Assembly: GCA_009379815.1 (NCBI GenBank)
Contig: WHSY01000012.1
Span: 1-64,000, forward strand
Source: Pseudonocardiaceae bacterium
GTDB taxonomy: Bacteria; Actinomycetota; Actinomycetes; Mycobacteriales; Pseudonocardiaceae
Length of the DNA: 64,000 bases
Reading direction: 5' to 3'
Below the pieces are notes generated by a model that did no database searches, was not told the DNA's origin, and worked only from the letters and a program-made list of their open reading frames with translations. Below, one piece after another: positions 8,727-19,102 of the stretch (position 1 is its first letter; the number at the start of each line of letters is the position of its first letter). The position numbers were made by a program, and so were the translations under genes.

Positions 8727-9662
8727 ATGCCACTCAAACCCGACGTGCAAGGCCTGCTCGAGCAGTTCGAGGCACAGGGCCTACCACCCTTCGACCAGAT
8801 GAGCGTGTCGCAGGCGCGCGACGTCGCGGGCGCGTTCCGTGACCTGCAGGGCGAGCCCGAACCGGTTGCCGAGATCCGCGACATCCTCGTCCCCGGCCCG
8901 GCCGGCAACCTGCCGGTCCGGGTCTACGACCCGTCGCCGGGCACCCCGTTGCCGTTGCTCGTCTACTACCACGGCGGCGGCTGGGTGATCGGGAACATCG
9001 AGGTCGTCGACAAGCCGGCCCGGGCGCTGGCCAACGCCTCGCAGTGCGTCGTGGCCGCGACGCAGTACCGCCTGAGCCCGGAGACGAAGTTCCCCGGGCC
9101 GGTCGAGGACTGCTACGCGGCCACCAAATGGCTCGCCGAGCACGCCGGTGAGGTCGGCGGCGACGCCAGCAGGCTCGTGGTGGCAGGCGACAGCGCCGGC
9201 GGCAACCTCGCCGCGGCCGTCACGCTGATGGCACGGGACCGCGGCGGGCCCCAGATCGCCTACCAGCTGCTGATCTACCCGGTGACCTCCCCGGCCCGCG
9301 GCAACGAGTTCGCCTCCTACCGCGACAACGCCGACGGCTACCTGCTGACCCGGGGCGGCATGGAATGGTTCTGGGACCACTACGTGAGCTCCCCCCAGGA
9401 CGACGACAATCCCTACGCCGCGCCGCTGAAGGCGTCCGATCTCAGCGGGCTGCCGCCCGCGATGGTGATCACCGCCGAGTTCGACCCGCTCCGCGACGAG
9501 GGGGCCGCCTACGCCGACCGGCTGCAGCAGGCCGGTGTGAAGGTCAAGTCCACCCGCTACGACGGCGTGATCCACGGCTTCTTCTGGATGGGCGGCGTGC
9601 TCGAGGACGGCCGGGCGGTGCTCGCCGAGATGGGCGAGGAGCTGCGCAAACAGTTCGGGTGA
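8727..9662 (+). CDS. Alpha/beta hydrolase, hormone-sensitive-lipase (HSL) family esterase
   Basis: 311 residues. The HSL-type oxyanion motif HGGGW lies near residue 77. The nucleophile elbow is GDSAGGN near 155, with the acid in EFDPLRDEG and the catalytic His in VIHGFFWM. An N-terminal cap (LKPDVQGLLEQFEAQG) matches the family. Members hydrolyse short- to medium-chain esters. The gene begins 10 bp after the other hydrolase, with an AAAGGA site. Two different esterase folds side by side suggest sequential ester or lactone steps. Confidence 0.88.
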   Translation: MPLKPDVQGLLEQFEAQGLPPFDQMSVSQARDVAGAFRDLQGEPEPVAEIRDILVPGPAGNLPVRVYDPSPGTPLPLLVYYHGGGWVIGNIEVVDKPARALANASQCVVAATQYRLSPETKFPGPVEDCYAATKWLAEHAGEVGGDASRLVVAGDSAGGNLAAAVTLMARDRGGPQIAYQLLIYPVTSPARGNEFASYRDNADGYLLTRGGMEWFWDHYVSSPQDDDNPYAAPLKASDLSGLPPAMVITAEFDPLRDEGAAYADRLQQAGVKVKSTRYDGVIHGFFWMGGVLEDGRAVLAEMGEELRKQFG

Positions 9663-9803
9663 CGACATCCGCGAGTGGTTCGGAGTGTCCGGACACCCCG
9701 GACCGCTCACGGGCTCAGTCCCGGTTGCCGGTGGCCGATGGCCACCGGCAACATTCACGTGAAAGGGTGGCGCCAAGCAGTTGAAAACGGCAGGAGGCGT
9801 CCA

Positions 9804-12059
9804 GTGAGCATGATGGGGACCCGGGTGGTCCGCACCGAGGACCACAAGCTCATCACCGTCGGCGGCAGCTATGTCGACGATCTGCGCGAGCCGGATCTCG
9901 ACGGCGCGGTGCACGCGATGTTCGTCCGCAGCCCGGTGGCGCATGCGCGCGTCACCGCCATCGACAGCAGAGAGGCCGCGCGGGCACCCGGCGTGGTGGC
10001 CGTGCTCACCGCGGCCGACCTCGACCTCGACCCGCCGGGCGGTGACCATGCCGAGCCGTGGCTGGCGGGCGACGCCGTGCGCTACGTCGGCCAGCCGGTG
10101 GCGCTGGTGCTCACCGAGCGGCGCTACCAGCTGGCCGACGCCGCCGAGCTCGTCGACGTCGACTACGACCCGCTGCCCGCCGTCATCGACCTCGACGACG
10201 CGCTGGCGGGCACCACGCTGCTGTTCCCGGGTACCGACAGCAATGTCGCGAAGACCCACGGCAAGCCGTTCGACGAGTCGGCCTTCGACGGCTGCGAGGT
10301 GGTGGTCACCCGCCGCATCGTCAACCAGCGGGTGGCGCCGGCGCCGCTGGAGGTCCGAGGCGCCGCCTGCGCCTGGGGGGCCGACGGGCGGCTGACGATG
10401 TGGCTGTCGACGCAGAACCCGCAGCTGGCGCGCGACGCCATCGCAGGCGGCCTCGGTCTCGACCCCACCGCCATGCGGCTGATCGCACCCGACGTCGGGG
10501 GCGGGTTCGGCGCCAAGATCGGCGCGGACCCGGATCCGGTGGTGCTCGGCTGGGCGGCCCGTCACGTCGGCCGCCCGGTGCGCTGGAGCGAGACCCGCAG
10601 CGAGAACCTCACCGCGATGACCCACGGGCGCGGCCAGCAGCAGACGATCACCATCGGCGGCAGCCGCGACGGCACGGTGAGGGCCTTCGGGCTCGACGTC
10701 GTGCAGGACGGTGGGGCCTACCCACGGCTGGGCACCACGCTGCTGCCCGGCATGACGACGCTGATGGCCACCGGTACCTACCGCATCCCGCGGGTCGAGG
10801 CGTACAGCCGCAGCGTGCTGACCACCACGACGCCCACCGCCGCCTACCGGGGCGCCGGACGCCCGGAGGCCACCGCCGCCATCGAGCGTGCCATGGACCT
10901 GTTCGCCACCGAGATCGGCATGGATCCGGCCGAGGTCCGCAGGCGCAACCTCATCGGCCCCGACGAGTTCCCCTACCAGACCCCCACCGGCGCGACCTAC
11001 GACACCGGCGAGTACGCCGCCGCGCTCGACCGGGTGCTGGCTGCCGCGGACTACGACGGGCTGCGCGCCGAGCAGACCCGCCGCCGCGCCGCCGGCGATC
11101 CGGTCGTGCTCGGGCTCGGGCTCGCCTCCTACGTGGAGATCACGGCCGGGGACGCGGGCGGTGAGAGCGGCCGCATGACCGTCGAGCCCGACGGCTCGGT
11201 GACGGCCTGGACCGGCAGCTCGCCGCACGGGCAGGGTCATGCCACCTCGTTCGCGATGGTGCTCGCCGACCAGCTCGGCATTCCGATGGAGCGGATCACC
11301 GTGCGGCACGGCGACACCGACGAGGTCGCCAAGGCAGTCGGCACCTTCGGCTCCCGGTCGCTGCAGCTCGGTGGCTCGGCGATGCGCCAGGCGGGCGACG
11401 AGGTCATCGAGAAGGCGCGCCAGCTCGCCGCCGAGGCGGTGGAGGCCAGCGTCGACGACATCGAGCTGAACACCGACGACGGTGCCTGGCAGGTTCGGGG
11501 CGCACCGTCCGGCGCGATCAGCTGGGCACAGCTGGCGGCGCGGGCAGGCGACGGGGCACTGTCGGCCGACGTCTGGTACTCCGATGCCAAGCCCACCTTC
11601 CCGTTCGGAGCTCACCTCGCGGTCGTCGAGGTCGACACCGGCACCGGCAAGGTCGTGCTGCGGCGGCTGATCGCCGTCGACGACGCCGGCCCGGTCGTCA
11701 ATCCGCTGGCCTTCGAAGGCCAGCGCCACGGCGGCCTGGCGCAGGGCGCCGCGCAGGCGTTGCTGGAGGAGATGACCTACGACGCCGACGGCAACCCGAC
11801 CACGGGGACGCTGGCCGACTACGAGTTCATCAGCGCCACCGAGCTGCCGGACTTCGAGCTGCTCGACATGGCGACACCGACGACGCTCAACCCGCTGGGA
11901 GTCAAGGGCATCGGCGAGGCGGCCACGATCGGGTCGACACCGGCGGTGCAGAACGCGGTGGTGGACGCGCTGTCGCACCTCGGGGTGCGCCACGTCGACA
12001 TGCCGGCCGGGCCACAGCGGGTGTGGCAGGCGATCAGCGATGCGAACAGGAGGGTCTGA
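9804..12059 (+). CDS. Molybdenum hydroxylase, large (molybdopterin-binding) subunit, xanthine dehydrogenase family
   Basis: 751 residues from the GTG at 9804, which sits 6 bp after an AGGAGG. Longer in-frame starts upstream lack family similarity. The MPT-contact motif GGGFGAK, GQGHAT and a late KGIGEAATIG with the catalytic Glu are all present. The loop AYRGAGRPE marks a form-II (non-CO-oxidising) enzyme; true CO dehydrogenase has AYRCSFR instead. The family hydroxylates N-heterocycles, aldehydes or similar carbons using water. It is the first of three overlapping subunit genes (large, FeS, FAD). Confidence 0.92.
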   Translation: MSMMGTRVVRTEDHKLITVGGSYVDDLREPDLDGAVHAMFVRSPVAHARVTAIDSREAARAPGVVAVLTAADLDLDPPGGDHAEPWLAGDAVRYVGQPVALVLTERRYQLADAAELVDVDYDPLPAVIDLDDALAGTTLLFPGTDSNVAKTHGKPFDESAFDGCEVVVTRRIVNQRVAPAPLEVRGAACAWGADGRLTMWLSTQNPQLARDAIAGGLGLDPTAMRLIAPDVGGGFGAKIGADPDPVVLGWAARHVGRPVRWSETRSENLTAMTHGRGQQQTITIGGSRDGTVRAFGLDVVQDGGAYPRLGTTLLPGMTTLMATGTYRIPRVEAYSRSVLTTTTPTAAYRGAGRPEATAAIERAMDLFATEIGMDPAEVRRRNLIGPDEFPYQTPTGATYDTGEYAAALDRVLAAADYDGLRAEQTRRRAAGDPVVLGLGLASYVEITAGDAGGESGRMTVEPDGSVTAWTGSSPHGQGHATSFAMVLADQLGIPMERITVRHGDTDEVAKAVGTFGSRSLQLGGSAMRQAGDEVIEKARQLAAEAVEASVDDIELNTDDGAWQVRGAPSGAISWAQLAARAGDGALSADVWYSDAKPTFPFGAHLAVVEVDTGTGKVVLRRLIAVDDAGPVVNPLAFEGQRHGGLAQGAAQALLEEMTYDADGNPTTGTLADYEFISATELPDFELLDMATPTTLNPLGVKGIGEAATIGSTPAVQNAVVDALSHLGVRHVDMPAGPQRVWQAISDANRRV

Positions 12060-12527
12060 GTGCGGGTCACGATCGAGGTCAACGGCCGGCGCACCGAGGA
12101 GGAGGTCGAGGACCGGACGCTGCTGGTGCACCACCTGCGGGACACCCTCGGCCTGACCGCCACCAACATCGGCTGCGACACCACCTCGTGCGGGGCGTGC
12201 ACGGTGCTGGTCGACGGCGAGTCGGTGAAGTCGTGCACCGTGCTCGCGGCCCAGGCCGACGGCGCCGCGGTGACCACGGTGGAGGGCCTCGCCGAGGGCG
12301 AGACGCTGCACCCCGTGCAGCAGGCCTTCCAAGACCACCACGGGCTGCAGTGCGGCTTCTGCACCCCGGGGATGATCATGGCGGCGGTGTCGCTGCTGGA
12401 GGCGAACCCGAGACCCACCCGCGAGGACGTCCGCACCGGGCTGGAGGGCAACCTCTGCCGTTGCACCGGCTACCACAACATCGTCGACGCGGTCGTCGCG
12501 GCGTCCGGTCAGGAGGTGCCACGGTGA
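12060..12527 (+). CDS. Molybdenum hydroxylase, small 2Fe-2S subunit
   Basis: 155 residues. It carries both expected iron-sulfur sites: the plant-ferredoxin-type CDTTSCGAC...SC near residues 40-60, and the helical CGFCTPGM...CRCTGY near 98-140. It passes electrons from the Mo site to FAD. The GTG immediately follows the large-subunit stop, preceded by CAGGAGGG. Length and all eight cysteines are normal. Confidence 0.93.
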   Translation: MRVTIEVNGRRTEEEVEDRTLLVHHLRDTLGLTATNIGCDTTSCGACTVLVDGESVKSCTVLAAQADGAAVTTVEGLAEGETLHPVQQAFQDHHGLQCGFCTPGMIMAAVSLLEANPRPTREDVRTGLEGNLCRCTGYHNIVDAVVAASGQEVPR

Positions 12528-13369
12528 TCCCGGCAACGCTGTCCTACCGTCGCGCGTCCTCCGTGGACGAGGCGCTGGGAATGCTGGCCGAGCACGGCGA
12601 GGACGCCAAGCTGCTCGCGGGCGGTCACTCGCTGCTGCCGCTGATGAAGCTGCGGCTCGCAGCGCCCGAGGTGGTCGTCGACATCGGGCGCATCGAGGAA
12701 CTGCGCTACGTCCGGACCGAGGGTGACGTCGTCGCGATCGGCGCGATGACGCGGCACCACGACCTGCACACCGACGGGGTGGCGGGCCGGGAGGTCCCGC
12801 TGGTCGCCCACGTCGCGGGCGAGGTCGGTGACCCGCAGGTGCGCCACCGCGGCACGATCGGCGGGTCGCTGGCCCACGGCGACCCCGCCGCCGACCTGCC
12901 CGCCGCGGTGCTGGCCTGCGACGCCACCCTGGTGGCGCGGGGTCCGGACGGCGCCCGGGAGATCCCGGCGGCGGAGTTCTTCGCGGGGCTGTTCACCACC
13001 GCGCTGGGGCCGGACGAGATCCTCACCGAGATCAGGGTGCCGCGTGCCGCCGACCGCGGCTGGGGCTTCGAGAAGTTCACCCGCCGCCGCTTCGACTGGT
13101 CGATCGTCGGGGTCGCGGTGCTCGGCGGCTCACCGACGCAGCCGGCCGTGGGGCTGGTGAACATGGGCGAGGCGCCGATCCGGGCCACCGCGGTGGAGCG
13201 GGCGCTGGCCGCCGGTGCCACACCGGCCGAGGCGGCCGAGCATGCCGCCGAGGGCACCAGCCCGCCCGACGAGCCGCACGCGAGTGCCGGCTATCGCCGC
13301 CACCTCGCGACGGTGCTCACCGCCCGCGCGTTGGAGCGGGCCGCGGGCGGCTCGCCCGCCGGCCTCTGA
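12524..13369 (+). CDS. Molybdenum hydroxylase, FAD-binding medium subunit
   Basis: 281 residues. The GTG at 12524 overlaps the previous stop (GTGA) behind an AGGAGG. FAD-binding motifs are [16 protein letters not shown] near residue 31 and [17 protein letters not shown] near 108. It completes the FAD/FeS/Mo trimer. No CoxD/E/F-, XdhC- or MobA-type maturation gene lies beside it, so sulfuration and cofactor insertion must be served from elsewhere in the genome. Confidence 0.92.
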   Translation: MIPATLSYRRASSVDEALGMLAEHGEDAKLLAGGHSLLPLMKLRLAAPEVVVDIGRIEELRYVRTEGDVVAIGAMTRHHDLHTDGVAGREVPLVAHVAGEVGDPQVRHRGTIGGSLAHGDPAADLPAAVLACDATLVARGPDGAREIPAAEFFAGLFTTALGPDEILTEIRVPRAADRGWGFEKFTRRRFDWSIVGVAVLGGSPTQPAVGLVNMGEAPIRATAVERALAAGATPAEAAEHAAEGTSPPDEPHASAGYRRHLATVLTARALERAAGGSPAGL

Positions 13370-13385
13370 GCGCGACACCCGCGCG

Positions 13386-13592
13386 CTAGAGCCGGGACTC
13401 GGGACTCTGCGGGACGGCCTGCTCGACCTCGTCGACGCTGCCGTAGCTGCCGGCGGGCAGCGCGCGGAGCGCCTCGACGGTCCGCTGCCCGGCGCTGCGG
13501 TCGGTCGCGTAGTCGAGTAACTGGTCGCGGTCGGCGGGAAAGTCCATGCCCTGCAGCGCCTTGCGTACCCGCAGCTCGTCGCGGTCGGTCAT
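13386..13592 (-). CDS. DUF2795 domain protein
   Basis: 68 residues on the minus strand, convergent with the Mo-hydroxylase operon. The sequence ALQGMDFPADRDQLLDYA...LPAGSYGSVDEVEQAV matches the small actinobacterial DUF2795 fold, an acidic helical protein of unknown role. It has a plausible GGGAGG site just before the ATG. It has no obvious link to the catabolic genes. Confidence 0.75.
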   Translation of the reverse strand: MTDRDELRVRKALQGMDFPADRDQLLDYATDRSAGQRTVEALRALPAGSYGSVDEVEQAVPQSPESRL

Positions 13593-13720
13593 CGTGCCTC
13601 CCTCGGGTTGCTCGCGCCGCGGTGTAACCGTTGCGCCGCGGTCTCAAACCTCACCGCGGGAAGCAGTGGCGCATGTGACGTGTTGGCAGCGTTGAGGGTG
13701 ACCGACGGAGGTGGGTGTCC

Positions 13721-14437
13721 ATGGCTGACCGGGTCAATCGGGTGCTGGTGGTGACGGCACATCCGGACGACGTGGATTTCGGGTGCGGCGCCACGGTCGC
13801 GACGTGGACCGACGCCGAGGTGGATGTCTCCTACTGCGTGGTGACCGACGGCGACTCGGGCGGCTTCGACCGGGTCGTCCCTCGATCGGAGATCGCAGGC
13901 ATCCGGCAGGATGAGCAGCGCAAGGCGGCGGCGGCCCTCGGCGTCACCGACGTCGAGTTCCTGGGCTACCCGGACGGCCGGCTGATGCTCAGCCACGAGC
14001 TGCGGCGCGACATCACGCGCAGCATCCGCCGGGTCCGGCCGGACCTGCTCGTGATCCACTCGCCACAGCGCGACCTGCGCAGCCTCTACGGCAGCCACCC
14101 CGACCACCTCGCGGCGGGCGAGGCCGCGATGTGCGCCGTGTACCCGGACGCCCGCAACCCGTTCGCGCATCCGGAGCTGCTGGCGGAGGAGGGGCTCGAC
14201 GCGCACACCGTCGACCAGGTCTGGATCGTGAGCCCGAACGACCGCGCGGATCACTACGTCGACGTCACCGACACCTTCGGCCGCAAGCTGACCGCGCTGT
14301 GGGCACACGCCAGCCAGACCGCGCACATGGCCGACCTCGAGGACCGGATGCGCGGCTGGCTGGAGACGCAGGCCAAGGCTGCAGGCCTGCCGGAGGGCCG
14401 GCTGGCCGAGGGGTTCCTCGTCCTCGACACCCGGTGA
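13721..14437 (+). CDS. PIG-L family zinc-dependent deacetylase
   Basis: 238 residues from the ATG at 13721; a GTG at 13715 abuts the GGAGGTGG site and is less likely. The AHPDD zinc motif is at residues 13-17, and a second zinc-ligand segment SHPDHLAAG lies near 126. The family removes N-acetyl groups from GlcNAc-type sugars (MshB, Mca, LmbE relatives) or amidated small molecules. It stands alone here. A role in detoxification (mycothiol-conjugate amidase-like) or in the adjacent pathway is possible but unproven. Confidence 0.87.
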   Translation: MADRVNRVLVVTAHPDDVDFGCGATVATWTDAEVDVSYCVVTDGDSGGFDRVVPRSEIAGIRQDEQRKAAAALGVTDVEFLGYPDGRLMLSHELRRDITRSIRRVRPDLLVIHSPQRDLRSLYGSHPDHLAAGEAAMCAVYPDARNPFAHPELLAEEGLDAHTVDQVWIVSPNDRADHYVDVTDTFGRKLTALWAHASQTAHMADLEDRMRGWLETQAKAAGLPEGRLAEGFLVLDTR

Positions 14438-14460
14438 GCATGCATCCAGCCGGCTGCGCT

Positions 14461-14505
14461 GGCTGACTTCGGGCTGGCTGACTTCGGGCTGGCTGACTTC
14501 GGGCT
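14461..14505. repeat. Three perfect tandem copies of a 15-bp unit
   Basis: The unit GGCTGACTTCGGGCT occurs at 14461-14475, 14476-14490 and 14491-14505. The last copy reaches into the stop codon of the DUF418 gene read from the other strand. It lies in the short convergent gap between the PIG-L and DUF418 genes. Copy number may vary between strains. Confidence 0.95.
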
Positions 14506-15706
14506 AGCCGGGGCGGCGGCCGTAGGTCAGCCGGCGCAACAGCAGCTCCGCAGGACCGCGGTGGCGGCACCGGCGCATGATGTCGGCCGCGAGCACGGTC
14601 AGCGCCCAGGTCCCGACCGCCAGCGCTGCGGTCGGCGCGATGCCGAAGCGGTCACCGAGGCCGCCGCCGTACGCCGCGAGGACCGCCACGAACACCACGG
14701 ACTGCGAGAGGTAGCAGGTCATCGATCGCTGGCCGCACACCGCCAGTGCCGCGACGACCGCACCCCTGCGATCGCGGACGCGGATCGCGACGAGCCCGGC
14801 CACCGCGGCGTAGCCGATCCCGCCCGCGTACCCGGTCACCGCGTGCAGCGAGCCCGCGAGCATGATCGTCGTCACGGCCGGGTCCTGCCACACCGAGCCG
14901 GCCATCAGCGCCATCGGCAGCCCGCCCGCCACGGCCAGCCCGATTCCGACCACCGCGGCCCACAACAGGAACCGCCGGTGGCGCTCGGGGTCGTCGAGCA
15001 GCCGCCTGCGCGCTGCCCACACTCCGAGCAGCAGGGCGGGTACCAGGCTGAACAGCACCATCGACAGGGTCAGCCCCACCCACTCGGCTGCCCGGAAGGC
15101 TGCCGCGAGAAGCGGGTCCCGCGTCGACATCGACGGCAGCAGCGCCTGGGCCCCGTCGGGCAGCGGGACACCCTGCAACGCGCCGAACACCGCGGTCACG
15201 ATCAACCACAGCCCCGCCACCGACAGCAGCCGTCGGTCGGTGGTCCGGAGGAGCACCCCCGCGAGCACGACGGCGAGCAGGCCGTACGCGCCGATGATGT
15301 CACCGGAGAACAGCAGCAGCGCGTGGGCGAAACCCAACAGGACCAGCCATGCGCCCCGTCGGCGGACCAGCCTGCCAACGGCCACCTGGTCGAGGCCGGC
15401 CGCCGTCTGGCGACGCAGGATCTGCACGATGCCGTAGCCGAACAGCGCCGCGAACATCGGATAGGCGCGGCCGTCGACCAGGGTCATCTGAACGACCGTG
15501 ACCGCCCGGTCGGCGATGGTCTCGGAAACCGGGTAGCCACGCACTCCGAGCTGGTGTCCGTAGAGGAAGACGTGGGCGTTCGCGAGCGCGATGAGCAGCA
15601 GCATCGCGCCGCGGGCGAGGTCGGGAGCCAGCGACCGGGCATCGACGCCGATCGCGCCGACCGGGCGGCGGTCACCCCTCGTGGGCACGCTGGTGGATCC
15701 GGTCAT
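14504..15706 (-). CDS. DUF418 family integral membrane protein
   Basis: 400 residues from the ATG at 15706; longer in-frame extensions lack similarity and run over the divergent gene. About ten hydrophobic segments are visible. The N-terminal block PDLARGAMLLLIALANAH and the C-terminal GQRSMTCYLSQSVV motif are characteristic of DUF418 (YeiB-like) proteins, presumed transporters or acyltransferase-like membrane proteins of unknown substrate. Expression is divergent from the DUF2267 gene. No operon partner. Confidence 0.85.
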   Translation of the reverse strand: MTGSTSVPTRGDRRPVGAIGVDARSLAPDLARGAMLLLIALANAHVFLYGHQLGVRGYPVSETIADRAVTVVQMTLVDGRAYPMFAALFGYGIVQILRRQTAAGLDQVAVGRLVRRRGAWLVLLGFAHALLLFSGDIIGAYGLLAVVLAGVLLRTTDRRLLSVAGLWLIVTAVFGALQGVPLPDGAQALLPSMSTRDPLLAAAFRAAEWVGLTLSMVLFSLVPALLLGVWAARRRLLDDPERHRRFLLWAAVVGIGLAVAGGLPMALMAGSVWQDPAVTTIMLAGSLHAVTGYAGGIGYAAVAGLVAIRVRDRRGAVVAALAVCGQRSMTCYLSQSVVFVAVLAAYGGGLGDRFGIAPTAALAVGTWALTVLAADIMRRCRHRGPAELLLRRLTYGRRPG

Positions 15707-15883
15707 CGCCGCCCCCTGGGATCGTCTCCGCTCCTCATCGTATTGCCAGGCCGGACGGGCCGTGCCGGCGTGTGACACCGGCGTTTGGCGGCATCGCCGA
15801 CCGGGTACGCGCCGGCTGGCACGACGGCGCGTTCCCCAGGCAGGGGCGAGGCGGCTTGCCCGAGCCGGACCGAGGAGCAGACC

Positions 15884-16273
15884 ATGCAGTATGACGAGAT
15901 GATCGACACCCTGGTGCGCCGGCTCCCCGTCGGCGCCGAGCAGGCTCGAACCGTGCTCGGGGGTGTCGTGCGGGCGCTGGGTGAGACCGCCCGGCGCGGC
16001 GAGATGCGCGACCTGCGCTCGCAGCTGCCCGGTGAGTTGAAGGACATCGAAGCCGAGATCCGGGAGCCGGACCGCTCGGTCGACGAGTTCAGCACGCGTG
16101 TCGGGGACCTCACCGGGATCGACGACGTGGACGAGGCCCGGCGCTTCGCCGGCACCGCACTCGGCGTGATCTCCGAGGCCGTCTCGGCAGGCCAGCTCAG
16201 CCAGCTGCTGGCCACGCTTCCGCATGGCTACGCCGAGCTGCTGTCCGCTCCCGCGGGACGCGACGGGAGTTGA
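15884..16273 (+). CDS. DUF2267 domain protein
   Basis: 129 residues starting at the ATG behind GAGGAG (15872-15877). The pattern MQYDEMIDTLVRR..., VLGGVVRALGETARRGEMRDLRSQLPGELKD matches DUF2267, a small helical protein family often found near stress proteins. Function unknown. It is monocistronic and not clearly part of the catabolic cluster. Confidence 0.82.
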   Translation: MQYDEMIDTLVRRLPVGAEQARTVLGGVVRALGETARRGEMRDLRSQLPGELKDIEAEIREPDRSVDEFSTRVGDLTGIDDVDEARRFAGTALGVISEAVSAGQLSQLLATLPHGYAELLSAPAGRDGS

Positions 16274-16445
16274 CGCGTAGCCGGGGTCCTCCGGCGTCGG
16301 GGCGCGCCGGTTCCGCCACGCCGCTCGACCGTTTTGGAGTTGTGCACAACGGCGACCGGGGGCGGGGGGTGACGTGCGTCATGGCGAGGGCAAAGATCGG
16401 CGGACATCCGGGCCGAGCAGTCCGCACCCCGACGCGCGAGGAGAG

Positions 16446-17477
16446 ATGGCCGTGTCCACGACCGAGCCGACCTTCGGCCTCTGGTACGACTTCCGCAACC
16501 CCAGCCAGTGGCGACGCCCGTTCAGCTCCCTGTACCGGGAGGTACTCGACCAGATCACCTGGGCCGAGGGCCTGGGGCTGGGCTCGGTCTGGCTGACCGA
16601 GCACCACTTCTGCGACGACGGCTACACGCCCTCGCCGTTCGTGATCGCCAGCGCGATCGGCCAGCGCACCAAGACGATGCACCTGGGCACCAACCTCATC
16701 GTCTCCCCGCTGCACAATCCGATCCGGCTGGCCGAGGACGCGGCGACGCTGTCGCTGCTCACCGGCGGACGGTTCGACCTCGGCATCGGCATGGGATACT
16801 GGGTGCCCGAGTTCGAGGCGTTCGGCCGCAACATCAAGAACCGCCCGAGCCTGCTCACCGAGGGCGCCGAGCTGATCCGCCGCGCCTGGTCCGGCTCGAC
16901 CGAGCCTTACCAGGGCAAGCGGTTCCAGTTCCCGGGGGTCCCGGTCACCCCGGTTCCCGAGCAGGTCCCGCAGCTACTGGTCGGCGCGCTGGCCGAGCCG
17001 GCGATCGAGCGGGTGGCACAGATCGCGGACGGCTTCCTCAGCACGCAGAACGCGCACCAGCCTGCGTACCTGGCCGCACTGGAGAAGCTCGGCAAGCCGG
17101 TGTCGGAGGGGCGGATCTACGCCGGGCAGTGGACCGTCATCGCCGAGGACCCCGAGCGGGTCTGGGCCCGCATCGGTCAGCACGCGCTCTACCAGCTCAA
17201 CAACTACATCTCCTGGGGCGCGTTCGGCCCGCCCGACCAGGTACCGCAGTTCTCCGATCCCGACCAGATCGTGGAGGCCGGCGCGTTCGCGCTGTGGGAC
17301 GCCGAGACCGCCGTCAACGAGCTCACCGCGCTGCTCCGGGAACGCCCGCAGATCAAGGACGTGCACTTCTGGGCGCAGCTGCCCGGCGAGCCCGTCGACA
17401 GCGGCTCGGAGCGGGTCGAGTACCTCGCCACCAAGGTGATGCCCGAGGTGCGTGCTCGGCTGCGCGCGCCGGCGTGA
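16446..17477 (+). CDS. LLM class flavin-dependent oxidoreductase, copy 2
   Basis: 343 residues from the ATG at 16446. The ribosome site GAGGAGAG ends immediately before it, so the GTG at 16452, with better spacing, may be the true start. The TIM-barrel LLM signature shows in VWLTEHHFCDDGYTPSPF (active-site His pair) and LTGGRFDLGIGMGYW. Close to the group of F420/FMN enzymes of about 340 residues. It is followed 22 bp later by an acyl-CoA ligase, so its product may be an acid that is activated next. Cofactor (FMN or F420) cannot be fixed from the sequence. Confidence 0.86.
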   Translation: MAVSTTEPTFGLWYDFRNPSQWRRPFSSLYREVLDQITWAEGLGLGSVWLTEHHFCDDGYTPSPFVIASAIGQRTKTMHLGTNLIVSPLHNPIRLAEDAATLSLLTGGRFDLGIGMGYWVPEFEAFGRNIKNRPSLLTEGAELIRRAWSGSTEPYQGKRFQFPGVPVTPVPEQVPQLLVGALAEPAIERVAQIADGFLSTQNAHQPAYLAALEKLGKPVSEGRIYAGQWTVIAEDPERVWARIGQHALYQLNNYISWGAFGPPDQVPQFSDPDQIVEAGAFALWDAETAVNELTALLRERPQIKDVHFWAQLPGEPVDSGSERVEYLATKVMPEVRARLRAPA

Positions 17478-17499
17478 GGGGGTCGTAGTCTCGACACCG

Positions 17500-19086
<1,587 letters not shown>

Positions 19087-19102
19087 CCCCCGCGCGACCC
19101 CC

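Noticed and set aside
8781-12536. A 1251-codon open frame on the minus strand, antisense to the hydrolase and Mo-hydroxylase genes
   Set aside because: It mirrors real plus-strand genes with full motif sets, is composed of His/Arg/Gly/Val-rich shadow sequence and has no domain; an artefact of high GC.
9804-13369. Aerobic CO dehydrogenase (coxMSL)
   Set aside because: The active-site loop is AYRGAGR, not the AYRCSFR of form I CO dehydrogenase, and cox helper genes are absent.
14461-14505. Tandem repeats considered as a CRISPR array
   Set aside because: The units are directly adjacent with no spacers, only three copies, and no cas gene is present.
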